A stretch of 64,000 bases of DNA from 62-47 sp051954235 (GCA_051954235.1 JBQCHY010000054.1:1-64000), one strand, 5' to 3'; positions 8,638 to 17,566 are shown, counted from the stretch's first letter. Program-made: numbers and translations. Notes: generated from the letters alone by a model not told the origin.

Positions 8638-9468
8638 CTACTTCGCCAGTTCCTTCGAACGCTTGGTCGCCGCCGCGACGGCGCGCTCCAGCAGCGGCTG
8701 GAATCCGCCGTTGCCCATCAACACACCAAGCGCAGCGGCCGTGGTGCCGCTGGGAGAGGTGACGTTCTGGCGCAAGGTCGCGGCGTCGAGATCGGAGCGA
8801 TAGAGCAGTTCGCCGGAGCCGGCGACGGTTTCGCGTGCGAGTTTCGCTGCCAACTCGGCCGGCAATCCCGCCGCGATGCCGGCGCGCGCCAGTTCTTCCG
8901 CCAGCAGAAACACGTAAGCCGGTCCCGAGCCGGACACCGCCGTCACCGCGTCCATCAGCGCTTCGTCGTCGAGCCACTCGATCTTGCCGGTGGCGGCGAG
9001 CAGCGCGTCGGCGATGGCGCGCTGGCCGGCGCCGACCGACGTGTCCGGCACCGCGACGGTGATGCCGCGGCCGATCGCAGCCGGCGTGTTCGGCATCGCG
9101 CGTACCACGTTGCCGCCGCAAGCACCACTGATCGCTTTGACCGTGGTGCCGGCCATGATCGACACCACCAGCGTCGAAGGCTTTACGAGCGACTTCAGCG
9201 TCACGGCTGCATCGTGAAACATCTGCGGCTTGACCGCGAGCACCAGCGCATCGGCCGCTTCGATGTCCGAAGGCGCGGGATTGAGGCGCACGCCTTTCGC
9301 GGCCAACGCGCGGATCTCGTCCGACACATGCGGATCGATGATGACGACGCGGGCGGGATCGAGCCCCTGCGCCAGCCAGCCGGTGAGCAGCGCGCCGCCC
9401 ATCTTGCCGGCGCCGGCGAGAACGACGGTGCCTTTGATCTGCGCGAGCGGGTTCGACGATACAGTCAT
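8638..9468 (-). CDS. proC: Pyrroline-5-carboxylate reductase
   Basis: 276 residues. Last step of proline synthesis: NAD(P)H-dependent reduction of pyrroline-5-carboxylate. The Rossmann dinucleotide motif GAGKMG is at residues 19-24; AVKPQ, VRAMPNTPA and AVSGSGPAYVFLLAEEL are the family's core motifs, and VTSPSGTTAAAL is the C-terminal signature. The ATG at 9468 is preferred; an in-frame TTG six codons upstream is possible. Single gene flanked by repeats on both sides (families C and B). Confidence 0.94.
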   Translation of the reverse strand: MTVSSNPLAQIKGTVVLAGAGKMGGALLTGWLAQGLDPARVVIIDPHVSDEIRALAAKGVRLNPAPSDIEAADALVLAVKPQMFHDAAVTLKSLVKPSTLVVSIMAGTTVKAISGACGGNVVRAMPNTPAAIGRGITVAVPDTSVGAGQRAIADALLAATGKIEWLDDEALMDAVTAVSGSGPAYVFLLAEELARAGIAAGLPAELAAKLARETVAGSGELLYRSDLDAATLRQNVTSPSGTTAAALGVLMGNGGFQPLLERAVAAATKRSKELAK

Positions 9469-9562
9469 GGAGAGGTCCGTATTCAATCGGGATGCGTGAC
9501 GTTATCACAGAATAGCATCGTGAGCGGACATAGCCATCCGTAGAAGTGGAGCAAGATTGAAT

Positions 9563-9643
9563 CGTCATTGCGAGGAGCGAAGCGACGAAGCAATCCAGAC
9601 TCTTGAAGGAAGACTGGATTGCTTCGCTTTGCTCGCAATGACG
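9563..9643. repeat. Family B palindromic repeat, copy 3
   Basis: CGTCATTGCGAGGAGCGAAG at the left and TTGCTCGCAATGACG at the right, with CAATCCAG and CTGGATTG inside. Located between the divergent side of proC and the end of the YbjN gene. Confidence 0.88.
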
Positions 9644-9666
9644 GAAAATACGACGGGCGGGGGCGT

Positions 9667-10167
9667 CTACGCCTCGCCCTCGGTGTCGAACATCGCCGCG
9701 CTCATGGCCTCAGTGGCGGATTTGCCGGCCCAGACGACGAATTGCAGTGCCGGATAGTAGCGCTCGCACGCGCCGATGGCGCCGGACAGCATCGCCTCGC
9801 ATTGCGCGCTCGATGCCGTCAGTCCGTCCGGCAGCAGCAGCGCCTGACGATACATTACGGTGCCGGTCTGCACCCAGATGTCGAAATGCCCGACCCAGAG
9901 CTGTTCGTTGATCGACGCGATCAGCTTCTGTACTTCGTTGCGACGCGCGACCGGAATCTTCATGTCGAAGGCGCAGGCGAGATGCAGCGCTTCGATCTCG
10001 TTCATCCAGGTGAAGGAGAGCTGGTAATCAGTCCACGCGCCCTGCGTGACGATGGTGATCTCGTCTTCGCCCGAACGCTCGAACGACCAGTCATGGGTGG
10101 CGGCAATCTCCTCGATCACTTCCAGCGGACTGTTTCGGGAATCGAACGTGCCTTCGAGGAGGGACAT
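9667..10167 (-). CDS. YbjN domain-containing protein
   Basis: 166-residue soluble protein with the YbjN fold (related to type III secretion chaperones). Features are EEIAATHDWSFERSGEDEITI at the N terminus, a central GAWTDYQLSFTWMNEIEALHLACAF-like strand/helix, and a late YYPALQFVVWAGK segment. The ATG at 10167 follows GAAGGCACG with GGAGG-like bases nearby; the frame continues upstream but without sequence that fits the family. Function unknown; YbjN proteins have been tied to stress and motility regulation in enterobacteria, which may not transfer. Confidence 0.8.
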   Translation of the reverse strand: MSLLEGTFDSRNSPLEVIEEIAATHDWSFERSGEDEITIVTQGAWTDYQLSFTWMNEIEALHLACAFDMKIPVARRNEVQKLIASINEQLWVGHFDIWVQTGTVMYRQALLLPDGLTASSAQCEAMLSGAIGACERYYPALQFVVWAGKSATEAMSAAMFDTEGEA

Positions 10168-10605
10168 GCCGTCTCGACCTTGCTGTTGTTTGTTGTGATG
10201 TACGCGGCAGGACAATAGGCACTGAGCCTGACGCATCGCTGCATGTCGCGAACCGTGAAGGAATGAAGTGACTTCGATCAGGTACGCGAGGATCAAGTGA
10301 TGTGATTTGCCGAATCCGCGCAACGGCACGCGGACTCCATCCACAGGCAAACCGTTGCTCGTCCACAGATCATCGCGATGTGATGGTTCGGCGTTGAGAA
10401 CAAAACGGAATCGGATTCGCGGCGTGCGAGTCTGCGGGGCGGATTCCCGCGATGCGAGTCTTGGCGCAGGTGGTATCGGATTCCGATCAGGCTCCGGCGA
10501 AGCCATTACGCCCGGCGTGGGTGCCATGCGGTCCGCCCATGGCGGACGGCTTGCGGCGGCGGGAAGCGTCCGGCATATTTGGGGTGCCGCTCCAACCGGG
10601 GCGGT
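10168..10605. other. Gene-free leader region upstream of the FMN riboswitch
   Basis: About 440 bases with no supported gene. It contains three copies of GGATTC (10413, 10441, 10478), two of them inside short palindromes (GAATCGGATTC; ATCGGATTCCGAT). It must hold the promoters for ybjN (leftward) and ribH2 (rightward), but I cannot point to them with confidence. Confidence 0.5.
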
Positions 10606-10776
10606 AGTTCTCAGGGCGGGGTGAAAGTCCCCACCGGCGGTAAGAGGCCACGTTCCTTAAAAGGTATACGTGCCTTAAGCCCGCGAGCGCCTTCTTCGCT
10701 TCGGCAAGGAAGGGTCAGCAGATTCGGTGCGATTCCGAAGCCGACGGTCACAGTCCGGATGAAAGAGAGCGGGTTA
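10606..10776 (+). promoter_or_regulatory. FMN riboswitch (RFN element)
   Basis: The conserved parts are in order: TTCTCAGGGCGGGGTGAAAG, TCCCCACCGGCGGTAA, AGCCCGCGAGCGCC, GGTCAGCAGATTCGGTG, CCGAAGCCGACGGTCAC and AGTCCGGATGAAAGAGAGCG. These form the six-stem FMN aptamer. It lies 70 bases before ribH2, and FMN binding would be expected to lower its expression. The linker to the start codon contains no clear U-tract terminator, so control of translation is more likely than control of termination. Confidence 0.96.
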
Positions 10777-10846
10777 CCGAAGGCCGCGTTTGCGCGTGGC
10801 CGGCGGTCCGTATGCCCTGATTCTGGTCCTTAAACTGAGGAAAGCC

Positions 10847-11416
10847 ATGAATCAGATCTTGTCAGACTCCACGTCCATCACACCCACTACCGAAACCGCG
10901 TCTCCCGGCGTGCCGCCGGGCGTCACCGTCGAACCGATCCGTTTCGCCAAGCCGCAGCGTATCGCCTTCGTGCAGTCGTGCTGGCATCGCGAAATCGTCG
11001 CCGAATGCCGCGTCGCCTTCCTTCAGGAGATCGAAGTGCGCGGCATCGCGCCGTCGCAGGTCGATCTGTTCGAAGTGCCGGGCGCGTTCGAGATTCCGCT
11101 GCACGCCCAACTGCTGGCGAAGACGCGGCGTTACACCGCGATCGTCGCCGCCGGCCTCGTGGTCGACGGCGGCATCTACCGTCACGACTTCGTCGCCGGC
11201 ACCGTCATCAATGCATTGATGGATGTGCAGTTGCGCACCGAGGTGCCGGTGTTCTCGGCAGTGCTGACGCCGCAGCAATTCCACGAGCACGCGACGCACT
11301 TCGAATTCTTCCGCAAGCACTTCGCCATCAAGGGGATCGAAGTCGCGGAAGCCTGCGCCAACACGCTTCACGCGCTGGAACGGCTGCGCGGCCAGGTCGC
11401 GGCGGGAATGCCATAG
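10847..11416 (+). CDS. ribH2: 6,7-dimethyl-8-ribityllumazine synthase, RibH2 type
   Basis: 189 residues. Joins 5-amino-6-ribitylaminouracil and dihydroxybutanone phosphate to make the riboflavin precursor. The core has VQSCWHREI (substrate pocket), VPGAFEIPL and H113 in GGIYRHDFVAGTVI, the catalytic-histidine region. The extended N terminus and these motifs match type II lumazine synthases of Rhizobiales such as Brucella RibH2, which are also found alone behind an FMN riboswitch. A TGAGGAAA ribosome site precedes the ATG at 10847. No other rib gene is adjacent, so a ribH1 in a rib operon elsewhere is expected. Confidence 0.93.
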   Translation: MNQILSDSTSITPTTETASPGVPPGVTVEPIRFAKPQRIAFVQSCWHREIVAECRVAFLQEIEVRGIAPSQVDLFEVPGAFEIPLHAQLLAKTRRYTAIVAAGLVVDGGIYRHDFVAGTVINALMDVQLRTEVPVFSAVLTPQQFHEHATHFEFFRKHFAIKGIEVAEACANTLHALERLRGQVAAGMP

Positions 11417-11442
11417 GCTCGGGCTACAATTTTGAGATTGGT

Positions 11443-11569
11443 CGTCCCCGCGCAGGCGGGGACCCATAACCCCTGCGTCAGTAAAGTTTGCATAGCGTCT
11501 ATCACAAGCGATAAACGTCTTTCGCATCACGAATGACACGGCGTATGGGTCCCTGCCTTCGCAGGGACG
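11443..11569. repeat. Family A palindromic repeat, copy 2
   Basis: Arms at 11443-11466 and 11546-11569 (core CCCCGCGCAGGCGGGG and its partner CCCTGCCTTCGCAGGG) enclose CATAACCCCTGCGTCAG and GCATCACGAATGACACGGCG. The size of 127 bp is the same as copy 1. The arms now differ by compensating changes, so the paired structure seems to be kept. Confidence 0.85.
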
Positions 11570-11591
11570 ACAAGGTCGATAGGTCGGAAGC

Positions 11592-12545
11592 TCAGTCGAA
11601 CAGGCTGGAAACTGACTCTTCCGCAGCGGTGCGGCTGATGGCTTCGGCGATCAGCGGCGCAATCGGCAGCACGCGGATATTCTTGACCGCACGCACCGCA
11701 TCGGTCGGCTGGATCGAGTCGGTGATCACCATCTCCTTGAGGCGGGAGTTGGCGACGCGCGCTGTGGCGCCGCCCGAGAGCACGCCATGGGTGAGATAGG
11801 CGTGGACTTCCTTGGCGCCGTTGGCGAGCAGGGCGTCGGCCGCATTCACCAGCGTGCCGCCGGAATCGACGATGTCGTCGATCAGGATGCAGGTGAAGCC
11901 GGCGACATCGCCGATCACGTTCATCACTTCGGATTCGCCGGCGCGCTCGCGGCGTTTGTCGATGATGGCCAGCGGCGCGCTGATGCGCTTGGCAAGGCCG
12001 CGGGCGCGCACCACGCCGCCGACATCGGGGGAAACCACCATCACGTTGGAGAGGTCGAAGCGTTCGCGGATATCGCGCACCATCACTGGCGAAGCGTAAA
12101 GGTTATCGGTCGGGATATCGAAGAAGCCCTGGATCTGGTTCGCATGCAGGTCGAGCGTCATCACGCGGTCGGCGCCGGCATGGGTGATCAGGTTGGCCAC
12201 CAGCTTGGCGGAAATCGGCGCGCGCGAGCCGACCTTGCGATCCTGCCGGGCGTAGCCGAAATACGGAATCACCGCGGTAATGCGGCGCGCGGAGGCGCGG
12301 CGCAACGCGTCGATGATGATCAGCAACTCCATCAGGTGATCGTTCGCCGGATAGGAGGTCGACTGGATCACGAACACGTCGGAGCCGCGCACGTTCTCAA
12401 GGATCTCGACGAAGATTTCCATGTCGGCGAAGCGCCGGACGCTGGCCTTGGTCAGGGGGATCTCGAGGGCTGCGGAAATCTGCTGCGCCAGCTCCGGATT
12501 GGAATTGCCGGCGACCAGCTTGATGGACCCGTTCTTGGCCGACAT
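11592..12545 (-). CDS. prs: Ribose-phosphate pyrophosphokinase
   Basis: 317 residues, the standard length of class I PRPP synthetase, which makes PRPP from ribose 5-phosphate and ATP for nucleotide, histidine and tryptophan synthesis. Visible motifs: RFADMEIFVEI, the flexible ATP loop PYFGYARQDRK, the metal-binding DLHANQIQGFFDIP, and the PRPP loop LIDDIVDSGGTL at 221-232. The ATG at 12545 gives the family N terminus; an upstream in-frame ATG would add 14 atypical residues. Monocistronic by position, ending next to a family A repeat. Confidence 0.96.
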   Translation of the reverse strand: MSAKNGSIKLVAGNSNPELAQQISAALEIPLTKASVRRFADMEIFVEILENVRGSDVFVIQSTSYPANDHLMELLIIIDALRRASARRITAVIPYFGYARQDRKVGSRAPISAKLVANLITHAGADRVMTLDLHANQIQGFFDIPTDNLYASPVMVRDIRERFDLSNVMVVSPDVGGVVRARGLAKRISAPLAIIDKRRERAGESEVMNVIGDVAGFTCILIDDIVDSGGTLVNAADALLANGAKEVHAYLTHGVLSGGATARVANSRLKEMVITDSIQPTDAVRAVKNIRVLPIAPLIAEAISRTAAEESVSSLFD

Positions 12546-12702
12546 CGTCGCTTTTCCCCCGGTTTTGGTGGACACAACGTTGAGCATATCGGCTACCTAT
12601 CGAACTGACGCCCTGGACATTTGGCGCACGGGTGACGGGCGTGGTGATATCAAGGCGAGCCCGGCGATGGCAACCCGTTACTGACGCTTTTCGGGGGTTA
12701 AA

Positions 12703-13338
12703 TCAGTGTTGGGACGCTGCTGCGCCGTCGTCCATGCTGGCGAAGCTGAGCGCGCTGCGGCTGGAGGCGGCCGGGGCGTCGTTCGCCGCGATGGCCGGGC
12801 CGTTCGACTGCTGCGGTGGCGGGCCGGCGGATGGCGCCGTCTCGGCCGGCACGGCGCTGCCGCCGGTCACGGCGCTGAGGCCGCTCAAGCCCGCCTGTGC
12901 GATCCGCCGCAGCGTCACGTCGTCGGCGGCCGCCCAGGCGTTACTGCCGGTCTTGGCCACCGGCTCGGTGCCGGCGAGGCGCAACGCGCGCCGCTGATCG
13001 CGGTCGTACACGTCCCAGACCCAGTCGATCGAGCTTTGGCCGCGAATGGTCTGTGCAGCCAGATAGGTTCGAACGCGATAGGCGGCCTGAGTCTTGCGGG
13101 AAACGACGGCGACGTTGCGCAGTTGGGATTCGCTGTCGAGGATATTGACGAGGCGGTCGAACACCTGCGGCGGCGGGCCGTCGATGGATTCGAACGCCAC
13201 CGTCGCGCCGCTCAGCGGAGATTGCGAGGCAACCGGCCCCTGGCCGTCGCTGACGCAGCCCGCCAAAGCGCTCCCCAGCGCGAGAACCAGCGTGATACGC
13301 CAGGGGGTGCGGACGGATGGGCTGCGGGTAAGGGTCAT
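12703..13338 (-). CDS. Predicted lipoprotein, unknown function
   Basis: 211 residues. The N terminus MTLTRSPSVRTPWRITLVLALGSA is a signal peptide ending in the lipobox LAGC, so the mature protein should begin at that cysteine as a membrane lipoprotein. The middle part (GPPPQVFDRLVNILDSE through SSIDWVWDVYDRDQRRALRL) looks like a compact domain; the C-terminal 80 residues are alanine/proline/serine-rich and probably disordered. Similar small lipoproteins are conserved in this bacterial group, but I know no function. The ATG at 13338 is chosen because it begins the signal peptide. Confidence 0.72.
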   Translation of the reverse strand: MTLTRSPSVRTPWRITLVLALGSALAGCVSDGQGPVASQSPLSGATVAFESIDGPPPQVFDRLVNILDSESQLRNVAVVSRKTQAAYRVRTYLAAQTIRGQSSIDWVWDVYDRDQRRALRLAGTEPVAKTGSNAWAAADDVTLRRIAQAGLSGLSAVTGGSAVPAETAPSAGPPPQQSNGPAIAANDAPAASSRSALSFASMDDGAAASQH

Positions 13339-13569
13339 CGGGATATTTACCGGTATCCTGGCTCGCGACATCGCCCGCCGCGACCCGCGCCGGGCTCAGA
13401 ACCGATATCGTTAAAATCCGTTAAGGTCTAGGGCAGAGGCCATGGAAGATCGCGAAGGGTGAGTGAATTCACCCCGCGTATGGCACGATTTGCGTCAAAT
13501 TGAGCGTGCGGCTGTTTTGGCCTGACGCGTTTTCTTCACGCGAACCCGTCCACTTCGCTTGAAACGCGC

Positions 13570-14340
13570 TCAGTCGTTGGATAGCGCGATGGCGTGGATG
13601 AGCCGGCCGTAGTCCGGTTCCTTGCGATGTACCGAGCGCCGGTAACTGAAGAAACGCTCGTCGCTATAAGTGTCGTTGCCGAGATCGTCGATCATCAGCA
13701 CCCCGGCCTGTTCCAGCCGGGCGCGGATGAAGCCCGCGAGATCGAACATCGCATGGCCGTCGCGCTCGGTGGCGATGAAGAACGCCGCATAGCCGGGATC
13801 GGTGGCGGTGAAACGATCGACGAACTCCGCGCCGACCTCGTAGCTATGCTGGCGGATCAGCGGCCCGATGGCGGCGATGATGCCGTTGCGTTCGGCGCCG
13901 AGTTTCTCCATTGCCGCGATGGTGGATTCGAGCACGCCCGTCAGCGCGCCTTTCCAACCGGCATGGGCCGCGCCGATCACGCCCGCCGTGGGGTCGGCGA
14001 ACAGCACCGGTCCACAATCGGCCGTGGTGATGCCGATGGCGAGATCCGGCGTGCGGGTGACGATGGCGTCGGCATGGGGGCGGGTGGTCGAATCCCATGC
14101 GGTTTCCGCGACGGCGACGTCCGGTGAGTGCACCTGATAGGCGGTGAGGAAATTGTCCGGCGCGACATTCATGGCCGCCGCCATGCGTGCGCGGTTTTCG
14201 CGGACATGGTCCGCGTTGTCGCGCGAGCCGAGGCCGCCGTTGAGGCTGGCATAGATGCCCTCCGAGACGCCGCCTTCACGAGTGAAGAAGGCGTGGCGCA
14301 AATTCGGGACGGCGGCGAGCAAAGATGAGGCGAGCATCAT
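13570..14340 (-). CDS. pgeF: PgeF/YfiH peptidoglycan editing factor (laccase-domain)
   Basis: 256 residues of the multicopper-oxidase-like YfiH/DUF152 family. The zinc ligands H71 (QVHSPD), C109 (TTADCGP) and H126 (GAAHAGWKG) are all present. Members have been called polyphenol oxidase, purine nucleoside phosphorylase and, in E. coli, an editing factor that prevents wrong amino acids in peptidoglycan precursors. The start ATG overlaps the stop of the MidA gene (ATGA), so it is translationally coupled as the last gene of a four-gene operon with lgt. Confidence 0.9.
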   Translation of the reverse strand: MMLASSLLAAVPNLRHAFFTREGGVSEGIYASLNGGLGSRDNADHVRENRARMAAAMNVAPDNFLTAYQVHSPDVAVAETAWDSTTRPHADAIVTRTPDLAIGITTADCGPVLFADPTAGVIGAAHAGWKGALTGVLESTIAAMEKLGAERNGIIAAIGPLIRQHSYEVGAEFVDRFTATDPGYAAFFIATERDGHAMFDLAGFIRARLEQAGVLMIDDLGNDTYSDERFFSYRRSVHRKEPDYGRLIHAIALSND

Positions 14341-15461
14341 GGCGCGGCTCCGGCGGAAGGGTCTTCATCAGCGAATCCGACCAGCATGGGCAGCGACGGA
14401 TCGGAAATCGCCAGCACCTTGAACATCGCGCCCATGCCGCCGCGCCCGCCGCCGATCAGGCGGGTTTTGGCGGTCAGAATACCTTCGGCGACTTCTTCGC
14501 TGGCGTTGGCCATCAACGAACTGGCGCGCGCCTCGATCCCGAGCCGTTGCAGGAATTCGCCCTGCGTCACCGGGCCATGGACGCAAGCGCCGACGTCCTC
14601 GGCGGCACGCGCCAGCGCCTGGAAATCGACATGGGCGGTGACGTCGGCTTCGCCGGCGTTCTGCAACGGATCGGCGAACGAGTGCCGCGCGATGGCTTGC
14701 AGCGTGTCGCCGGCATCGCTGCGGACATGGCCGTAGTCGATGATCAGCGCCGCGCCGCCGGTTTCGCGCAGCCGCGTCGCCAGCGCCATGATCTCGCTGT
14801 CGGGCCGCCATTCGAAGATGGCGCCGACTGGCGCGGCGCGCACCAGAGGCGGCAACAGCACCTCGAAGCGCGGCACCGCGTCCTGCGCGACGCCGAACAC
14901 CAGTTTGCCGGCGGCATCGACTTCGACGGTGCGCTCGTGCCAGCCGTCGTCGCGCTTCACCATCTGATGGATCGGCAGCGCGTCGATATATTCGTTGGCG
15001 AGGATGATCGATGGCCCGCGCGGCACGTCATCCAGCGAATTGTGCCAATGCGCGTTGTGAACGCCAGCCAGCGTAGCGCGTTGCTGGTCGCGCAGCACCG
15101 GATTGATCTCGACCATATGAATGCTGAGCGCGTCATGCAGCGGCGGCAGCACGCGCAGCGCGCGCAACGCGTCCGCCATCATGGTGCCGCGGCCGGGGCC
15201 GAGTTCGATCAGGTGCAGCGTCGCTGGCGATCCCATCTCGCGCCACACGGAGGCCGCCCACAGCCCGACCAACTCGCCGAACATCTGGCTGACTTCCGGC
15301 GCGGTGATGAAGTCGCCCTCGCGGCCGAGCGGGTCGTGCGCGATGTAGTAACCGTAGCGCGGATGCGTCAGGCACAGTTGCATGTAGCGCCACACCGGCA
15401 TCGGCCCGGCGGTGGCGATCAGCTTGGCGATCTCGTGGTGAAGCGGAGACCCGTCGATCAC
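14337..15461 (-). CDS. MidA/NDUFAF7-type SAM-dependent methyltransferase
   Basis: 374 residues, COG1565. The SAM-binding motif is LIELGPGRGTMMADALR; MQLCLTHPRYGYYIAHDPLG and GDFITAPEVSQMFGELVGLW are hallmarks of this family. In mitochondria the homologue NDUFAF7 methylates an arginine of the 49-kDa complex I subunit; a similar role in NADH dehydrogenase assembly is inferred. I use the GTG at 15461: it overlaps the lgt stop (GTGA) and starts IDGSPLHHEIAKL, matching the family. The gene ends over the pgeF start. Confidence 0.88.
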   Translation of the reverse strand: MIDGSPLHHEIAKLIATAGPMPVWRYMQLCLTHPRYGYYIAHDPLGREGDFITAPEVSQMFGELVGLWAASVWREMGSPATLHLIELGPGRGTMMADALRALRVLPPLHDALSIHMVEINPVLRDQQRATLAGVHNAHWHNSLDDVPRGPSIILANEYIDALPIHQMVKRDDGWHERTVEVDAAGKLVFGVAQDAVPRFEVLLPPLVRAAPVGAIFEWRPDSEIMALATRLRETGGAALIIDYGHVRSDAGDTLQAIARHSFADPLQNAGEADVTAHVDFQALARAAEDVGACVHGPVTQGEFLQRLGIEARASSLMANASEEVAEGILTAKTRLIGGGRGGMGAMFKVLAISDPSLPMLVGFADEDPSAGAAP

Positions 15462-16306
15462 GGCGCACCTCGCGCGATGGTTTGCTGCTGCGGCTTGCGC
15501 CGCAACGCGGTGATGATGATGGCGATGCCGGCCAGCACCATCGGCACCGACAGCAACATGCCCATGGTCAATCCGCCCCACAGAAAGCCGAGTTGCGGAT
15601 CGGGCTCGCGGAAGAATTCGCCGGTAATGCGCGCAAGTCCATAAAGCGTGATGAAGCTGCCGAGGATCAGCCCCGGCCGCTTCAACGCGCCGGCGCGGAT
15701 CATCAGCGCGAGAATAACGAACAGCGCGAAGCCCTCGAGCCCGGCTTCATACAGTTGGCTCGGATGGCGCGGCAGCGGCCCGCCGTTGGGAAACACCATC
15801 GCCCATGGCAGGCTCGGATCGGCAGGGCGGCCCCACAACTCGCTGTTGATGAAGTTGGCGATGCGTCCGAGGAATAGTCCAATCGGCCCCACCGCGCAGG
15901 TGATGTCGCCGAGCGAGAGGATCGAGACATTACGCTTCCAGCCGAACGCCATGACCGCGACGACGCAGCCGAGGAAGCCGCCGTGGAACGACATGCCGCC
16001 TTCCCACAATTCGAAAATCTTCACCGGGTGCTGCATGAAGAAATCGAGATTGTAGAACAGCACATAGCCGGTGCGGCCGCCGAGGATGATGCCGAGCGTC
16101 ACCCATAGGATGAAGTCGTCCAACTGGATCAGTGTGATCGGCGATTGGCCGCCCCACAGTTGCGGACGGCGGATCACCGCGCGCGCGTAAATCCAGCCGA
16201 GCACGATGCCGCCGATATAGGCCAGCGCATACCAGCGGATGGCGAACGGTCCGATTGAGATCGCGACCGGATCGAAAACGGGAAAGGCGATGGCGAGCGG
16301 AAGCAT
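15458..16306 (-). CDS. lgt: Prolipoprotein diacylglyceryl transferase
   Basis: 282 residues, inner membrane, about seven membrane segments. Attaches diacylglycerol from phosphatidylglycerol to the lipobox cysteine of prolipoproteins. The Lgt signature GRIANFINSELWGRP is present, as are MSFHGGFLGCVVAV, which carries the essential histidine, and the late GLARITGEFFREPD. Only 6 bases separate it from the upstream hydrolase, and its stop overlaps the start of the MidA gene. Confidence 0.95.
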   Translation of the reverse strand: MLPLAIAFPVFDPVAISIGPFAIRWYALAYIGGIVLGWIYARAVIRRPQLWGGQSPITLIQLDDFILWVTLGIILGGRTGYVLFYNLDFFMQHPVKIFELWEGGMSFHGGFLGCVVAVMAFGWKRNVSILSLGDITCAVGPIGLFLGRIANFINSELWGRPADPSLPWAMVFPNGGPLPRHPSQLYEAGLEGFALFVILALMIRAGALKRPGLILGSFITLYGLARITGEFFREPDPQLGFLWGGLTMGMLLSVPMVLAGIAIIITALRRKPQQQTIARGAP

Positions 16307-16312
16307 CGACGG

Positions 16313-17053
16313 TCAGGATTGCAGGTGGCGGCGAAACAGCGCGTGCAGCCGTTCCCAATGCCGTTCGGCGGCGGCCTTGTGATAGTCCGGCCGCGCCGGA
16401 AACGCGAAGCCGTGATGCGTGCCGGGATAGAGTTCGACCTCGGCGTTGACGCGGTCCGTCCCGAGCGCTTCGCGCAGTGGTGCAATCATTTCCACAGGCG
16501 CCCAGCGATCCACTTCGGCGCAGGCGAAATACAGTTCGGCCTTGGCCTGTTTGGCAACCACATGCGGGCTGTCGGGCTGGTCGGTCATCAGATGGGTGCC
16601 GTAGAGCGACGCGGCGGCGGCGATGCGGTCGGGGAAATTGGCGGCGGCGTTGATCGCGTAGCGTCCGCTCATGCAATAGCCCATGGCGCCGGCCGGGCCT
16701 TTGCTGGCCGCGGGCTGGGTGGCGGCGAAATCCAGCAACGCACGGGCGTCCTGCATCACCCGCGGAATGTCGATCGAGTACATCAGGTCGAACATTTTCT
16801 TGCGGAGCGGCGCATCCTCTTCGCGAGGAATCGGGCCAAGCTCCATCTCGCCGGAGCGGTAATAGAGATTCGGCAGCATCACGTAATAGCCGGCGGTGGC
16901 GAGCCGGCGCGCCATATCGCGCAACTCCTCGCGAATGCCCGGCGCATCCATGAAGAACAGCACCACTGGATACGGACCGCCGCGTTCGGGATGGGTGATG
17001 AACGTCGTCATCCGGCCATCCTTGGTCGCGATGTCGATCTGCTGGTCGATCAT
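16313..17053 (-). CDS. Dienelactone hydrolase family protein
   Basis: 246-residue alpha/beta hydrolase. The nucleophile is C127 in AMGYCMSGRY, the acid D182 in CAEVDRWAP and the histidine in GTHHGFAFP (213/214), so the catalytic triad of dienelactone hydrolases is complete. These enzymes open lactone rings in chlorocatechol degradation, but many family members sit in unrelated operons with unknown substrates. It is the first gene of the operon with lgt, the MidA gene and pgeF; that link suggests a general rather than a catabolic role. Confidence 0.88.
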   Translation of the reverse strand: MIDQQIDIATKDGRMTTFITHPERGGPYPVVLFFMDAPGIREELRDMARRLATAGYYVMLPNLYYRSGEMELGPIPREEDAPLRKKMFDLMYSIDIPRVMQDARALLDFAATQPAASKGPAGAMGYCMSGRYAINAAANFPDRIAAAASLYGTHLMTDQPDSPHVVAKQAKAELYFACAEVDRWAPVEMIAPLREALGTDRVNAEVELYPGTHHGFAFPARPDYHKAAAERHWERLHALFRRHLQS

Positions 17054-17226
17054 GAGGGATTCTTTATCTCGAGAGGAATACGGGGGTGCGGCAAGATCGC
17101 AAGGAAAGCCGATCGTGGCAAGGCACAGGCGATGTCGATCGGTGATCGCGAGACTTGAAGTGAACGCGCGTGATCGCCATTGTGAATGACAGAATGTCCC
17201 TTCGCGGATCGCGGGAGAATTTTGAG

Positions 17227-17478
17227 ATGACCCAGACCAGCAATCGCTTCTTCGACGAGATCGGCCGCCTGATGAACGACGCCGCCGGTGCCGCGCAGGG
17301 CGTCAAGCGCGAGGTCGATGCCGTCGTCCGCAATCAGGCCGAGCGGATTCTGCGCGATCTCGACATCGTCAAGCGCGAGGATTTCGAGGCGGTCAAGGAA
17401 ATGGCCCGTCTGGCGCGCGAGGAGAACGAGGCATTGAAAGCGCGCATCGCGGCGCTGGAGGCCAAAATCGGCACCTAA
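17227..17478 (+). CDS. ubiK: UbiK-type ubiquinone biosynthesis accessory factor
   Basis: 83 residues with a BMFP/YqiC domain: RFFDEIGRLMNDAAGAAQGVKREV, then IVKREDFEAVKEMARLAREEN and a C-terminal heptad coiled coil (EALKARIAALEAKIG) that forms trimers. UbiK proteins help ubiquinone synthesis enzymes work with their lipid substrate and are also reported to fuse membranes. The ATG at 17227 is the start that matches the family. It points away from the hydrolase operon, giving a short divergent promoter region of about 170 bases. Confidence 0.87.
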   Translation: MTQTSNRFFDEIGRLMNDAAGAAQGVKREVDAVVRNQAERILRDLDIVKREDFEAVKEMARLAREENEALKARIAALEAKIGT

Positions 17479-17528
17479 GGTCTGCCGCGAATCCTTAACT
17501 CCGGCGGCGAATCCTTGGTGTGAATCCT

Positions 17529-17555
17529 TGGCCGGCGAGAAAAGTCCGGCCATTT
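17529..17555 (+). terminator. Hairpin after ubiK
   Basis: TGGCCGG (17529-17535) and CCGGCCA (17546-17552) pair perfectly around a 10-base A-rich loop and are followed by TTTCCTTGTCTTTT. Likely a terminator for ubiK. Three copies of GAATCCTT (near 17489, 17509 and 17522) lie just before it. Confidence 0.55.
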
Positions 17556-17566
17556 CCTTGTCTTTT

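Noticed and set aside
13408..13425. CtrA box near the lipoprotein gene
   Set aside because: The TTAA half-sites are separated by 6 bases and not 7, so it does not fit the consensus.
13457..13474. GGGTGA-GTGAAT-TCACCC hairpin between the lipoprotein and pgeF
   Set aside because: A perfect 6-bp palindrome but without a T-run on either strand or a clear position relative to a promoter; too little to name.
14325..15644. A 439-codon plus-strand frame opposite the MidA gene
   Set aside because: No domain signal and rich in arginine, glutamine and histidine, as antisense frames in GC-rich genes are; MidA and pgeF overlap precisely on the other strand.
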